Shown: positions 55,379 through 64,000, counted from the first letter of the stretch. The stretch is DNA of 64,000 bases from Leptolyngbyaceae cyanobacterium (GCA_036703985.1 DATNQN010000089.1:18111-82110), one strand, 5' to 3'. Numbers and translations: made by a program. The notes: generated from the letters alone by a model not told the origin.

Positions 55379-56763
55379 TACTCCTTACCCCAGACTATCG
55401 CTTCCTGAATCCGGTTCATTGTTTCAATCGTTGGATCGAAACTTCGGGCTTCAATACCCAGTTCGGGGTCGATGTCGGCTGTTGTCAGGGTTTGGCATTT
55501 AGTTTTTCTATTTTTTCCTTCTAATGTTATGAATGCTTCTTCCGCAATATAGACTTTGATTTTGTCAGAAGAGATTAGTTCTTCTGTCCGATAACCTTCT
55601 TCTTGAGCAATTCGTTTGAGATGAGGTTTATTATGGTTAAGCATTATTAATGTATTCAATTCTTTAATAATGTAATCACTGTGGGTAGTAATAAAAACTT
55701 TAATACCAAGGTTGATCAATCTAGCGAAAAGTCTGGCAACACGACGCTGGTTTTCAGGGTGTAGATTTAATTCAGGTTCATCTACCATCAGTAAATCACC
55801 AAGTTGCGCCTCATGTCTAAGGTAAAAGCCGATGTCTAGTAGAGAACGCACAGCACTAGAACTTTGATCCATCGAAAGCTTGACTCGTCTACCCTTCGGT
55901 ACATAATAAAGTTCATCGTTGCGAGTAACTGTATATTCACCGCCTATAATGTCAGAAAAATCTGCCAATATATCAGGATAATTCTCGGCAATAAAACTAC
56001 TTTTTTTGAAAATTGTCTCCAGTTCCCGCGTAAAATCTACATTCTTTTTTATTGGCAGGGCATAATCTTGATGGACTTTGAATAAAAGATCCATTGGATT
56101 GATATTGTTGTTAGCTTGACCCATTTCTTCAAGCAAGCGATTGCGAGCGAAATTCAACTCTTTACGGAAAATAGCAGCCCCAGTTCGTTCTGCACTAGCG
56201 ATGAAAGGACGAGGAATAAGTTGAGCAAAGATTATTTCTTTTAGGGCATCGGAAATAGTTCGCTTAAGGATTTCTCTAGGAATGGTTGCCTTGTCTTTTT
56301 CAACTAGCAGAGTAACAATTAATTCTCTACTTTCTTGACTTTTATTCATAGAAAAAATTTCTACATTGGCAGATCCTATCGTCAGTTCAAATTCGCTTTT
56401 CAAATTAATATTTTTAATATCCAAATTTACCTTAAATTCTGTTTCTTTAAATAATTTATTCGGTGCTGCAAAAATATTTGATAATTGCTGAGTATATACT
56501 TCACAAGCTTTAGCAACAATCTGTTCGGATTGTTGGACATATTCTTCTATATCAAGACTAATTACTCCATTGGCAAGGAGTTGCTCGATCTTATCATCTT
56601 TGATTTCGAGCGAAAAAATCCGCCGCCAGTTATCTAAAAATCCGAATAAAGCGTAAGTGGCATAGGTCTTGCCAGTATTATTGCAGCCACAAATGATTGT
56701 CAAGTCACCAAGGATAAATTCGGCTTGCTTTAAAGCACCAAGATTTTTTACTTTTATCTTCAT
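55378..56763 (-). CDS. ABC-type AAA ATPase (OLD/RecF-like) of a putative defence pair
   Basis: A 461-residue ATPase. Walker A is GCNNTGKT (26-33), an ABC-type signature region reads LSMDQSSSAVRSL (about 296-308), Walker B is LLMVDEPELNLHP (324-336, Glu329 catalytic) and the H-loop His361 is in FITTHSDYIIKE. A helical insertion (about 80-280) separates them, as in AAA_15/AAA_21 proteins such as PtuA or AriA. There is no C-terminal TOPRIM, unlike OLD proteins. The ATG at 56763 starts directly with the beta strand before Walker A; the open frame continues 27 codons to a GTG. The gene overlaps the next one by one base. A role in phage or plasmid defence is inference. Confidence 0.85.
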   Translation of the reverse strand: MKIKVKNLGALKQAEFILGDLTIICGCNNTGKTYATYALFGFLDNWRRIFSLEIKDDKIEQLLANGVISLDIEEYVQQSEQIVAKACEVYTQQLSNIFAAPNKLFKETEFKVNLDIKNINLKSEFELTIGSANVEIFSMNKSQESRELIVTLLVEKDKATIPREILKRTISDALKEIIFAQLIPRPFIASAERTGAAIFRKELNFARNRLLEEMGQANNNINPMDLLFKVHQDYALPIKKNVDFTRELETIFKKSSFIAENYPDILADFSDIIGGEYTVTRNDELYYVPKGRRVKLSMDQSSSAVRSLLDIGFYLRHEAQLGDLLMVDEPELNLHPENQRRVARLFARLINLGIKVFITTHSDYIIKELNTLIMLNHNKPHLKRIAQEEGYRTEELISSDKIKVYIAEEAFITLEGKNRKTKCQTLTTADIDPELGIEARSFDPTIETMNRIQEAIVWGKE

Positions 56764-56953
56764 CGCCCGATTCCTGAGCAGGACTGCTCTATTACTATTA
56801 TCAATAAATAGCATGGATCGATACGTCTTACGTACAGATTGCACTGTACTCTCGCCACAATCACTTTATTAAGCAGTCAGGTATAGCGATTTTAACTCGC
56901 CGCTTTGGAGGTAAAGAATCTTCTTACTCTTCTCCCGCTTTCAGTCGCTCATC

Positions 56954-59248
56954 CTACCCCTCTTCTATTTCCTTAATTTCATCTTTCGGAGGATTAGGCG
57001 GACACCAAAATAAATTTTTACTCGATACTCCCAGAGATTCGAGAATTCCTCGCATCACATCCGTACAGTGCATCCAATATCCCAAATCTTCATACATTTG
57101 GTCTGGATTGAATTCCAAGTTATAATGCAGAACATGGGGAATTTCCGAAAATTCATCGGAAGATTGGGGAGAAATTAGCAATACTCGAAATGGCTTTTCT
57201 TGGCATTTGGCTGCCAGCTTATCTACCAAATCTATTACGTAACCTCGATTGGTAATTCCCGTGCGAACGAATAGCACTTCATCGCACTTTTGTAGGGTAT
57301 ACCAAAAACGTTGAGAACGCGCACTGTAACGAACGCGCATTCTTTCATAAACGGGAGACATATCGTTAACGGGGTCGTCTGTTTCTTCTACTTCATGGGC
57401 GAAAGATAAACCCGTCCATTTTTTGTGATAAATTCTTCTTTGGTCGTGGTTGTAATCTAATAGATTGGGGTTCCACATATCGTGAAAACCTGTTGCGATC
57501 GTATCTGCAACATCGCCCAAATTTGTTGTTCTGGTTAAATCGAAGGGAAAAGCTGGCCCATCATATTCCATTTTGTATAAAAGCATTCGGATCGCGCAAC
57601 GATCGCCTAACGGTAAAATTGCAATTCGGCTAATGTCTGATAATTTACACTTGTATTCAAACAATACGGTTGACTTGGCTGGCACTTTTACCCTACTTTC
57701 CAGCCCATCCTTGCCGATCATCATGGTACGAAACGGTACGTCGGGATTGAGGGAATCTTCGTAAATACCCGATGGCATTGCTTTGAGGATGCGGCGAATA
57801 TCTTTCCACATGGGATGGATGTTGTATTCGTGATCCGATTCGTTGATGATGCGGAGAGCGCGATCGCTTTCTTTGAGCAGTCCCAGATCCCCGTCGTAAA
57901 ATAAAGTTTGGGAAACTTTCGACGAAAAGAGATTGTAAGCTGCACTATATTCAATGTCAGCCGATGGGGGAATATCTAGCTGAGTTTCGATCGTGCTATC
58001 TTCTTTCACCCAAAAGAAGGGCTGCGTACCTGTTTGAGCAGTTTTGGCGATGTAAATACCGGGGATTAATCCAGCGTTGCTTTGAATTGCTGCTTGTAGT
58101 TCCCTCCAGTGAGGTGCGATCGTATAAGTATGTTTGGAAGTATTGATTACCCGCAAACTATGAGATTCATGACAGGCGAAGACGTGAAAACCCCAGTTAT
58201 CGCGGTAAATGGGGTTTTCTTGCTTCTGAATCGCTAATTGTTTTCTTTGCATCAACTTATCTTTGTCGATCTCGAATAGACTGAGATCGATCGCCTCGAA
58301 CATCAAGCGATGCCCTGCCATGTTAGGATGAGCCGGATCGGAAGAAGTGCCAACTTTCCAACGTCCCGCCCCATTATCCACCGCAGCTAACCAATTCAGT
58401 ACTGGAACGCCCCAACTCAGCATTCGTTTGTGAGTTTCTTGTAAAAGCGCGTAATGTTCCGGGTAGTAATCTCCATTGGGATATAATCCACCCAGCATGG
58501 GAATAGAACCCAATTCCTTGGTCATTTTGACGAGTTGCTGCAATCCGCTTTCAAAACGTCGCTGCACTGCTTTTCGTTGGTGAGGGGGACAGTGTGCCAG
58601 TCCCTCGTTGCCCAGAGAAAGGGCTACGATGACGATATCTGGTTGTTGTGGTGCGACTGCTAGGGGAAATCGATCGATCGTGGCGCTGACATTTGCACCC
58701 ACTTCCGATACGTTCACCAATTGATGTCCGTATTTTTTATATAGTGCTTGTCCTAGATGCCAAGCCCAGCCCCTGAATAACCACGAACTGCAACCCAAGG
58801 CTACGGAACTGCCAATAACTGCGATTTTCAGCCCGGTTGCTGCTTTGATGGGAGATTTTTGCGTTATTGCTTTTTGCGTTATTGCTTCCTGAAAATATCC
58901 GTAAGGACAGGATTGTACGAAGCCTAACCAGCCATCTTCTACAATGATGCTCGATGGTAGGTCTTCAGATTCGATCGGTATCCAACGGTTTTGACCCCAA
59001 GCTTCCCATTCCACCCTCCCATCAGGAAAGATTCGCACGTACTTGTATTCTACTTTTTGGCGATCGGATGATTCCCAAGATCGATCGAGGTTAATTTCAA
59101 CATCCGCCCACCATAAAGGATAGCTAAACCCGCTGGTTTTCAAATGTACGCATTTATTTACGTCCCACGATCCTAACTCAGGAGCCGAACCGACCAGCCC
59201 GATCAATTCTCCCGTTTGCGTGTGCGCCCTTACCTGGAACCGATACAT
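56954..59248 (-). CDS. CBM20 - SGNH hydrolase - duplicated module - DUF1796 fusion protein
   Basis: A 764-residue cytoplasmic multidomain protein. Residues 1-118 are a starch-binding CBM20 fold (LIGLVGSAPELGSWDVNKCV). Residues about 140-325 are an SGNH/GDSL esterase-like domain (VIGSSVALG with Ser147, SLGNEG, DPAHPN with Asp304 and His307). Residues about 364-435 and 465-533 are two copies of an unrecognised module (LRVINTSKHTYTIAPHW, LRIINESDHEYNIHPMW). Residues about 540-745 are a DUF1796 papain-like domain (ILPLGDRCAIRML with Cys551, FPFD, FAHEVEE with His618). Catalytic residues appear intact. It may modify a glycan or glycopeptide. No signal peptide is seen. Confidence 0.85.
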   Translation of the reverse strand: MYRFQVRAHTQTGELIGLVGSAPELGSWDVNKCVHLKTSGFSYPLWWADVEINLDRSWESSDRQKVEYKYVRIFPDGRVEWEAWGQNRWIPIESEDLPSSIIVEDGWLGFVQSCPYGYFQEAITQKAITQKSPIKAATGLKIAVIGSSVALGCSSWLFRGWAWHLGQALYKKYGHQLVNVSEVGANVSATIDRFPLAVAPQQPDIVIVALSLGNEGLAHCPPHQRKAVQRRFESGLQQLVKMTKELGSIPMLGGLYPNGDYYPEHYALLQETHKRMLSWGVPVLNWLAAVDNGAGRWKVGTSSDPAHPNMAGHRLMFEAIDLSLFEIDKDKLMQRKQLAIQKQENPIYRDNWGFHVFACHESHSLRVINTSKHTYTIAPHWRELQAAIQSNAGLIPGIYIAKTAQTGTQPFFWVKEDSTIETQLDIPPSADIEYSAAYNLFSSKVSQTLFYDGDLGLLKESDRALRIINESDHEYNIHPMWKDIRRILKAMPSGIYEDSLNPDVPFRTMMIGKDGLESRVKVPAKSTVLFEYKCKLSDISRIAILPLGDRCAIRMLLYKMEYDGPAFPFDLTRTTNLGDVADTIATGFHDMWNPNLLDYNHDQRRIYHKKWTGLSFAHEVEETDDPVNDMSPVYERMRVRYSARSQRFWYTLQKCDEVLFVRTGITNRGYVIDLVDKLAAKCQEKPFRVLLISPQSSDEFSEIPHVLHYNLEFNPDQMYEDLGYWMHCTDVMRGILESLGVSSKNLFWCPPNPPKDEIKEIEEG

Positions 59249-59458
59249 AGATTTTTTATCTGCTTTATTTAAAAAATAAGATGCTACACAAAAAGGTTAA
59301 TTAAAATATCGCATTTTGTGATGTGGGAAGATTACTGAACGAGAATAGCTGCACGAGGCAAGTCATCTTTCAACAAAACCCGCTCCTAAAACGCGATCGA
59401 TACCACTAAAAACTCTCCTGACCGTATCACATCTAACTTTTGGCGTCTGTTTCCGAGA

Positions 59459-62308
59459 TCACCTTTGACAGCTAGTTGTTGTGGACAAAGGATTTTGAAT
59501 CGATCCCTCAGGTAAGTTTGCGATCAGTTCGACTTGTGCTTGTCGATTAATCTTCCATCCAGTTGCTTCTACTAGATGAAGGTATTGAGTGGCTAAGGGC
59601 GTTTGGGGATTTGCGATCGCATCTTTAGAATTAGCAATCGGTCGTACATCTCGCCAAACTGTTTGATTCCTTAAAGTTTCGTTGGGATCGGAGGGTAAGC
59701 CGCCACGTCCGGTAATGATAAAACGATCGCCTCTTTGTGCGGGACAGCCAGTAGCAATTTGTTCGCTCACATCCGTAAAATTTTCTGGCAAATTAATTAA
59801 TCCAGCCGCAGGTTCTACGTTGGGTGTAGTGATTACTACCGTACCGCTGAGATCGGGAGTTCCCCCGGTAGCGGTAATGTCGCTTTGAGAAGTGGGAACG
59901 AGTTGATATTCCGTGCCGAAAATGCCTTGTGCGTTAATGCTGACTCGACCGCCACGACCGACTAAAGCATTAGCGCTGATATCGCTATTTTCTAGAGCAA
60001 CTAATGTATTACTATCAATTTCGATATTCCCACCATCGGTACTACCGGAATTGGTAGTGATACTGCTGTTGCGACGTAGTTGTAAATTTTCTGCGAACAG
60101 GCGAATGTTACCACCAGCACCCGCAACAGTAGCGGCGTTGAGACTGCCGTTGCGATCGAGATTCACCGATCGAGCGACAATAGAGAGAGTACCCGCACTT
60201 CCCGATCCGAAACTCCGCACATCCAGAGTAGCGCCATCCCGAACGCTCAAAGTTCCGGCATTAATATTTAAGTTACCCCCTGCACCCGTGGCGACTAGCT
60301 GAGGTAAGTCAGCACGTCCGGATGAAGTAACCAAAGTAGAAGAAAATCCAGTTTTTTCCGATCCACCAATCACTTCCAAGGATTCCGAAGCATTTATTGT
60401 TAAAGTTCCCCCCACACCGGAAGAGAGAGTACCGCTAGAAACGATCGCACCATCAGAAATTACTAGCTTACGAGTGGAAATAGTCAAATCTCCAGACGGA
60501 AATGCTGTAAAGGTAGTAGTTCCGGGGCCACTAGTAATTAACCCATCGGGCGAAACACCTGTGATTTCTATATAGTCTCTTGCCTCTATGGAAATATTTC
60601 CGCCAGGGCCACCAGAATTAACAATACCTACAGCAAGCCTAGCGCCGCTATTGGCCACAATTAAAGCACCATCTCGGTTGATCAAATTTCCCGTTTTAAT
60701 ATAAATGTCGCCAGCCGCTCCCGTGCCAAAAACCGTGTTATTCAAAATACCTGTTGGTAAAACTGTTCCGGGTATACTTCTGCTTATTTCCAGGGAATCA
60801 GAAACGTTGATTACGATATCGCCACCTCTTCCACTGCCCAATGTACCGCTCGATACTACTGCTCCATCTAAAATACTCAAGCGGTTAGAGCCGATGGTGA
60901 TGTTGCCCGATCCACCGCTACTACCCAAAATGGTATTAGAAAGAATACCAGAACCTTTAGCTTCTATAGAATCAGCTACTCGGATATCGATATTTCCTGC
61001 TTTTGCAAAACCGAAAACCGGAGATAATATTAGCGATCCGTTTTGGAGACTCAAAGAATTTGTCTCGATGGTGATATCGCCCCCAGGACCAGCAGTTGCC
61101 GTTCCTGCAAATAAGCCGCCAACGCGATCGTTAGGAGTCAACCGCCCCGAAAAACCACCGACAAATATTTGTTGTAAGTTATTCAGCCCAGTACCAACTA
61201 ACACCGCCGAATCACTAGCGCGTAAGTTTAAATTGCCACCCGTCCCTTCCCCAAAGCTGGTGGTTGACAAAAAAGCCGCCCCTTGCAAAAGGAACTGTCC
61301 GGTTTCTATATTTAAATTTCCTCCCCTCCCCGCACCTTTGGTATCGGTAGATAATTGAGTAATATTTAAAGGGTCGGTTCCGCTGACTTCGATTTGAGCC
61401 GCACGGATGTCGAGGTTTCCCCCCGATCGATCTCCCAAAGTAAGGGATAAAATTCGAGAACCATCATTTACTAAGAGGCGGTTTGCCTGCACTTGAATAT
61501 TACCGCCGCCAATTCCGCTAGCATCTACTATGGCTTGTTGCGAAAGTTGGATATCCTGAAATTGCTGAACTCCCTGGTATCCCAATTGAAAGCCATTATC
61601 GATGGAAGTCAGGCTGACAAAGCTGTTGGGGCCAACGCTTCCTAGTTCAATTCTGCCTTCTGGCGATCGGATTTGTCCGCCAGCTAAAATAAGATTACCG
61701 CCAATTAATCCGAATGTTTGGCCAGTTGGCACTTGTAATCCGGTTTGTCGATCGTTACCGTTAGCAGTACTCGATTGATTGATAATATTTCCCGGCGTTG
61801 CTCCAAATTGCAAGCCAATGGGAACATTAACTGTTAGCAAACTAGAGGATTGGGGATTGCTAGCGCTAAAAAGGATGTTTTCGCTAAATAGAAGGCTCTC
61901 AGCTGTACTGGCAAGCAAAGAACCGCCAATATTTAATCGTGCATTGGGGCCAAACACGATGCCGTTGGGATTGAGTAAAAATAAGTTAGCACTACCATTG
62001 GCTCTGATTAATCCGTCAATTTGAGAGATGTGAGAACCAGTAACGCGGGTAAAGATATTTTGGATATTTACTGAATTGTTAAAAAAGGCTTCGCTGCCTG
62101 TTGGTACTGAAAATTCGCCAAAACTGTGAAATAAGTTGTTCCCTGCTGGAGTACCTCCCTCAATTTGAAAGGTATTATCGTTTGGGATAACGATCGAATT
62201 GTTCGGTAGGGTTGAGTCTGGAATGATTTGTGCTGCTGTGGGGCTGTGGGCCATCAGCCATAGCAAAGAAATAGTGCTAATGCGCCAAATGTCAAGGGTA
62301 AGTTTCAT
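59459..62308 (-). CDS. Filamentous-haemagglutinin-type secreted protein (two-partner secretion)
   Basis: A 949-residue TpsA-like protein. The ATG at 62308 gives a clear signal peptide (ISTISLLWLMAHSPTAAQ), so it is chosen over the longer frame to 62380. The TPS domain follows (about 25-260), with NPNGIVFGPNARLNIGGSLL and VTGSHISQIDGLIRANGS. Then comes a long beta-helix of imperfect repeats rich in Gly, Asn and Ser (GGNLNIEAG, GGDITIETNSLSLQNGS). The C-terminus has a Cys pair (TGCPAQRGDRF). It should cross the outer membrane through a TpsB/Omp85-type partner that is not in this window. Adhesion is the common role for this family. Confidence 0.92.
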   Translation of the reverse strand: MKLTLDIWRISTISLLWLMAHSPTAAQIIPDSTLPNNSIVIPNDNTFQIEGGTPAGNNLFHSFGEFSVPTGSEAFFNNSVNIQNIFTRVTGSHISQIDGLIRANGSANLFLLNPNGIVFGPNARLNIGGSLLASTAESLLFSENILFSASNPQSSSLLTVNVPIGLQFGATPGNIINQSSTANGNDRQTGLQVPTGQTFGLIGGNLILAGGQIRSPEGRIELGSVGPNSFVSLTSIDNGFQLGYQGVQQFQDIQLSQQAIVDASGIGGGNIQVQANRLLVNDGSRILSLTLGDRSGGNLDIRAAQIEVSGTDPLNITQLSTDTKGAGRGGNLNIETGQFLLQGAAFLSTTSFGEGTGGNLNLRASDSAVLVGTGLNNLQQIFVGGFSGRLTPNDRVGGLFAGTATAGPGGDITIETNSLSLQNGSLILSPVFGFAKAGNIDIRVADSIEAKGSGILSNTILGSSGGSGNITIGSNRLSILDGAVVSSGTLGSGRGGDIVINVSDSLEISRSIPGTVLPTGILNNTVFGTGAAGDIYIKTGNLINRDGALIVANSGARLAVGIVNSGGPGGNISIEARDYIEITGVSPDGLITSGPGTTTFTAFPSGDLTISTRKLVISDGAIVSSGTLSSGVGGTLTINASESLEVIGGSEKTGFSSTLVTSSGRADLPQLVATGAGGNLNINAGTLSVRDGATLDVRSFGSGSAGTLSIVARSVNLDRNGSLNAATVAGAGGNIRLFAENLQLRRNSSITTNSGSTDGGNIEIDSNTLVALENSDISANALVGRGGRVSINAQGIFGTEYQLVPTSQSDITATGGTPDLSGTVVITTPNVEPAAGLINLPENFTDVSEQIATGCPAQRGDRFIITGRGGLPSDPNETLRNQTVWRDVRPIANSKDAIANPQTPLATQYLHLVEATGWKINRQAQVELIANLPEGSIQNPLSTTTSCQR

Positions 62309-62784
62309 AGTTAGGTGAGGAGCTTTCTTTTCCTGGAACTCGTTAATCAGCACCCTTAACCAATATGAATCATTTTTCATTGATGTACGGAAATGTTTCT
62401 TTCTTCTCTAGCTCCTACTCTATGCTCTCTGTGGTATGAACGATAAGGGTATAACCGAATCGAGACATACTATATATATATAGATATAAGTGAAAGCTAA
62501 TCTTTACTATTGGCGATCGCTTATCATGTATCAAAATTTTTGTCAACCCAAGAAATAAATTCGTCGAACCAGGTGAATTGCGATCGCCTAGCTTGATATG
62601 ATAGGTAACTCTAGCCGATCGCGATCGCTGAAAGTTAGAAGTCCGAACCCCATCTGTAATAATGCCTCTTATTACAGCTTGTCTGAAACTAGCAGAAGTT
62701 ACCATCCTAAGTCGTTACCAAAATTCGATCGTAAATTTTTTAAAATTATTGCAATATTCAATAAAAGTCTGATATCCTAGAAAA
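62309..62784. other. Intergenic region upstream of the secreted-protein gene and RNA candidate
   Basis: This part contains a (TA)n run near 62468-62487, several GCGATCGC-related sites and the candidate RNA promoter at 62749-62778. The open frames seen here look like chance. Confidence 0.45.
62749..62778 (+). promoter_or_regulatory. Candidate promoter of the structured RNA
   Basis: TTGCAA (62749-62754) and TATCCT (62773-62778) with an 18-bp spacer. Transcription would start near 62785. Confidence 0.45.
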
Positions 62785-63005
62785 GCGTCAAAAAAAGCCC
62801 TGAGTTCTGTAGAGCCATAGAACTGGAGATAACCCAGAGTTTTAAAGCTAAAAAAGCTAGAGCTTTCAAAGCTAAAAACTACTGAGAAATATAAAACAAC
62901 AAGCAGTTATCGTCTAGTCAGATAACCACACCTCAAAGTGGGGTTATCTACTCAACGAAATGGCTGTTAACTGTTATCCTAGTCGGGATAAAACCCGGCT
63001 TTTTT
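62785..63005 (+). ncRNA. Structured RNA candidate, about 220 nt, ending in a terminator
   Basis: Drawn by eye: AGTTCT (62803) with AGAACT (62819); GATAACC (62921-62927) with GGTTATC (62942-62948); and a terminator GTCGGG (62982-62987) with CCCGGC (62994-62999) plus TTTTTT. Alternative pairings exist: GTTATC (62906-62911) can also pair with GATAAC (62921), and TTATCC (62974-62979) with GGATAA (62986-62991) would break the terminator. This pattern fits either a small RNA or an attenuator ahead of the 63208 ORF and the rRNA operon. There is no match to a known family from memory. Confidence 0.5.
62982..63005 (+). terminator. Terminator of the structured RNA
   Basis: GTCGGG-ATAAAA-CCCGGC (one G-U pair) followed by TTTTTT at 63000-63005. 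Confidence 0.65.
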
Positions 63006-63035
63006 GATGTGGCCAACTAAAGTAAATAAGTGATT

Positions 63036-63151
63036 AAAGCAGTTTGCCTTCAAGATTATAAGAACTTGGAAGGTTAAATGTCTGCTTTATAAAAGTAGGT
63101 AAAAAAATATCAAAGTTTGTGAACGATTGTCCCGCTTTTGATATCATTTAC
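63036..63151. other. Two long nested hairpins
   Basis: AAGCAG with an inner CCTTCAAG/CTTGGAAGG and a closing CTGCTT (63036-63087), then AGGTAAA...TATCAAAG pairing with CTTTTGATA...TTTACCT (63096-63151). They may belong to an extended leader or a processed RNA. Confidence 0.4.
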
Positions 63152-63207
63152 CTGCTAAAAATAGCTTAGGTGATTTAATCATCATCAGGATAAAGTAGTA
63201 TTTTCAG

Positions 63208-63366
63208 ATGAGGCGACGATTCTTAGAAATACTCTGTCTTATCCTTGTTTATAGTTGGTGTTTTACCCGATTTGGCACGGTTATCTCTATTAACGATCGA
63301 ATTTTTACTGGATTATATTACAGAAGTACCAAAGGATTTATTCTTTGGTATGTGACTCAACAATAA
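63208..63366 (+). CDS. Possible 52-residue membrane protein
   Basis: A 52-codon frame begins MRRRFLEILCLILVYSWCF and has a basic start plus a hydrophobic helix (about residues 6-19), followed by ISINDRIFTGLYYRSTKG. It lies between a structured RNA and the rRNA promoters, and an imperfect hairpin (AGTTTAAGG...CCTTAACT) follows at 63369-63400. No good Shine-Dalgarno is seen (AGGA is about 18 bp away). It could be real or a chance frame in a leader region. Confidence 0.35.
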   Translation: MRRRFLEILCLILVYSWCFTRFGTVISINDRIFTGLYYRSTKGFILWYVTQQ

Positions 63367-63479
63367 AAAGTTTAAGGCTGAGCAATCTCAACCTTAACTA
63401 CCAGTAAAACTACCTAACAGTCAAGCAAGTTCGGTTTACCAAAAAGATATTGAGAAGAAAAAATTTTTTCTCGATCCAC

Positions 63480-63509
63480 TTGCCAAAAATTAAAAAAGGC
63501 TGTTATAGT
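63480..63509 (+). promoter_or_regulatory. rRNA operon promoter candidate P1
   Basis: TTGCCA (63480-63485) and TATAGT (63504-63509), spacer 18 bp. The downstream block is repeated after P2. Confidence 0.55.
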
Positions 63510-63554
63510 AAAAGAGTGCTGAAAAACAAAGCGGCACGCGAACCTAGAAAAACA

Positions 63555-63572
63555 AATAGTTTGAAAGCCAAG
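63555..63572 (+). promoter_or_regulatory. boxA-like element, copy 1
   Basis: AATAGTTTGAAAGCCAAG, resembling the TTTGAAA core of rRNA antitermination boxA. It is identical to copy 2 at 63740-63757. Confidence 0.4.
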
Positions 63573-63661
63573 CTCTTAGCTTCCAAATTCTTGGAAAAGG
63601 CAGCAGGACTTATTTAGTTATAGATGTGGCGTAAAACCAGGTTGAAAAAATGATTTTACAC

Positions 63662-63691
63662 TTACACAAAGCTGAAAAAACCTGTTATATT
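63662..63691 (+). promoter_or_regulatory. rRNA operon promoter candidate P2
   Basis: TTACAC (63662-63667) and TATATT (63686-63691), spacer 18 bp. It is the closest promoter-like site to 16S, about 190 bp upstream. Confidence 0.55.
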
Positions 63692-63739
63692 CAAAAGAGT
63701 GTTGAGGCAATGCCAAGACACTCGAACCTAAAAAAATCC

Positions 63740-63757
63740 AATAGTTTGAAAGCCAAG
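63740..63757 (+). promoter_or_regulatory. boxA-like element, copy 2
   Basis: Identical 18-mer to copy 1, 124 bp before the 16S start. Its position between promoter and 16S fits an antitermination signal. Confidence 0.4.
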
Positions 63758-63880
63758 AGAAACATCCAAATCTCGTCAAGAATTATTAAACTAAACCGAG
63801 TCATTTGTTTGACTCAAATCTAGACAAGATTCCAAAAATTTTTAAATTTTTGGAGTCAAAAGCCAAAACAGACTACTTCA

Positions 63881-64000
<120 letters not shown>

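Larger units (their letters stand above)
63500..63757 (+). repeat. Duplicated promoter/leader block in the 16S leader
   Basis: The -10 region, AAAAGAGTG, GAACCTA and AATAGTTTGAAAGCCAAG occur in the same order at 63500-63572 and 63682-63757. The period is 182 to 185 bp with diverged sequence between the shared words. Confidence 0.75.

Noticed and set aside
62415..62705. 96-codon minus-strand frame near the FHA-type gene
   Set aside because: Low-complexity (TA)n is translated within it, no Shine-Dalgarno and no domain; treated as chance.

Overview
The window comes from a cyanobacterium, most likely a filamentous one. HIP1-type GCGATCGC octamers are dense, the photosystem II genes psbH and psbN are present, and there are pentapeptide-repeat, two-partner-secretion (FHA-type) and many PAS/histidine-kinase proteins. 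The species cannot be fixed from the sequence alone; the last 120 bases are the 5' end of a 16S rRNA gene and would allow placement. The mix is core genes (mutL, murF, pth, tatA, psbH, psbN, rpsU, 16S rRNA) plus a large block of signalling genes.

Layout. 1-10.4 kb: truncated mutL, a GGDEF/EAL c-di-GMP protein, a 107-bp MITE-like repeat, an exported pentapeptide-repeat protein, a CHASE hybrid kinase and a receiver/kinase protein whose phospho-accepting His is Tyr. 10.4-13 kb (minus strand): murF, a GNAT acetyltransferase and a DEDDh exonuclease, closely spaced. 13.5-18.1 kb: a conserved unknown protein, an RRM protein, rpsU, tatA-pth, psbH and divergent psbN. 18.4-20.9 kb: three tandem genes sharing one N-terminal prefix, one of them prefix only, then a small charged protein. 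21.6-32.2 kb: unknown proteins, a GH38 alpha-mannosidase and two more histidine kinases, with short mobile-element remnants between.

32.6-53 kb is the main system: a complete chemosensory cluster on the plus strand, cheY-cheA-cheW-MCP-PAS/HEAT protein-cheR-cheB, followed by a 2453-residue hybrid kinase with about twelve PAS domains and a REC-HK-REC-Hpt kinase. The receptor has no transmembrane segment and no recognisable ligand domain, and it starts with a very basic tail (12 Lys/Arg in 30 residues). This resembles the Myxococcus FrzCD layout, where a basic tail binds the nucleoid. A cytoplasmic, possibly nucleoid-associated array feeding gene regulation or development is therefore plausible, but it is an inference.

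53-62.4 kb (minus strand): an ACSF3/MatB-like acyl-CoA ligase whose stop codon abuts a second copy of the MITE-like repeat; a translationally coupled pair (ABC-type ATPase plus PD-(D/E)XK-like protein) that looks like a small defence or restriction module; a CBM20-SGNH-duplicated module-DUF1796 fusion; and an FHA-type secreted protein. 62.7-64 kb: a structured, terminator-ended RNA candidate with mutually exclusive pairings, a 52-codon ORF, and a 16S leader in which a promoter plus boxA-like block is duplicated about 182 bp apart.

All calls come from reading the sequence. No database search or folding program was run.
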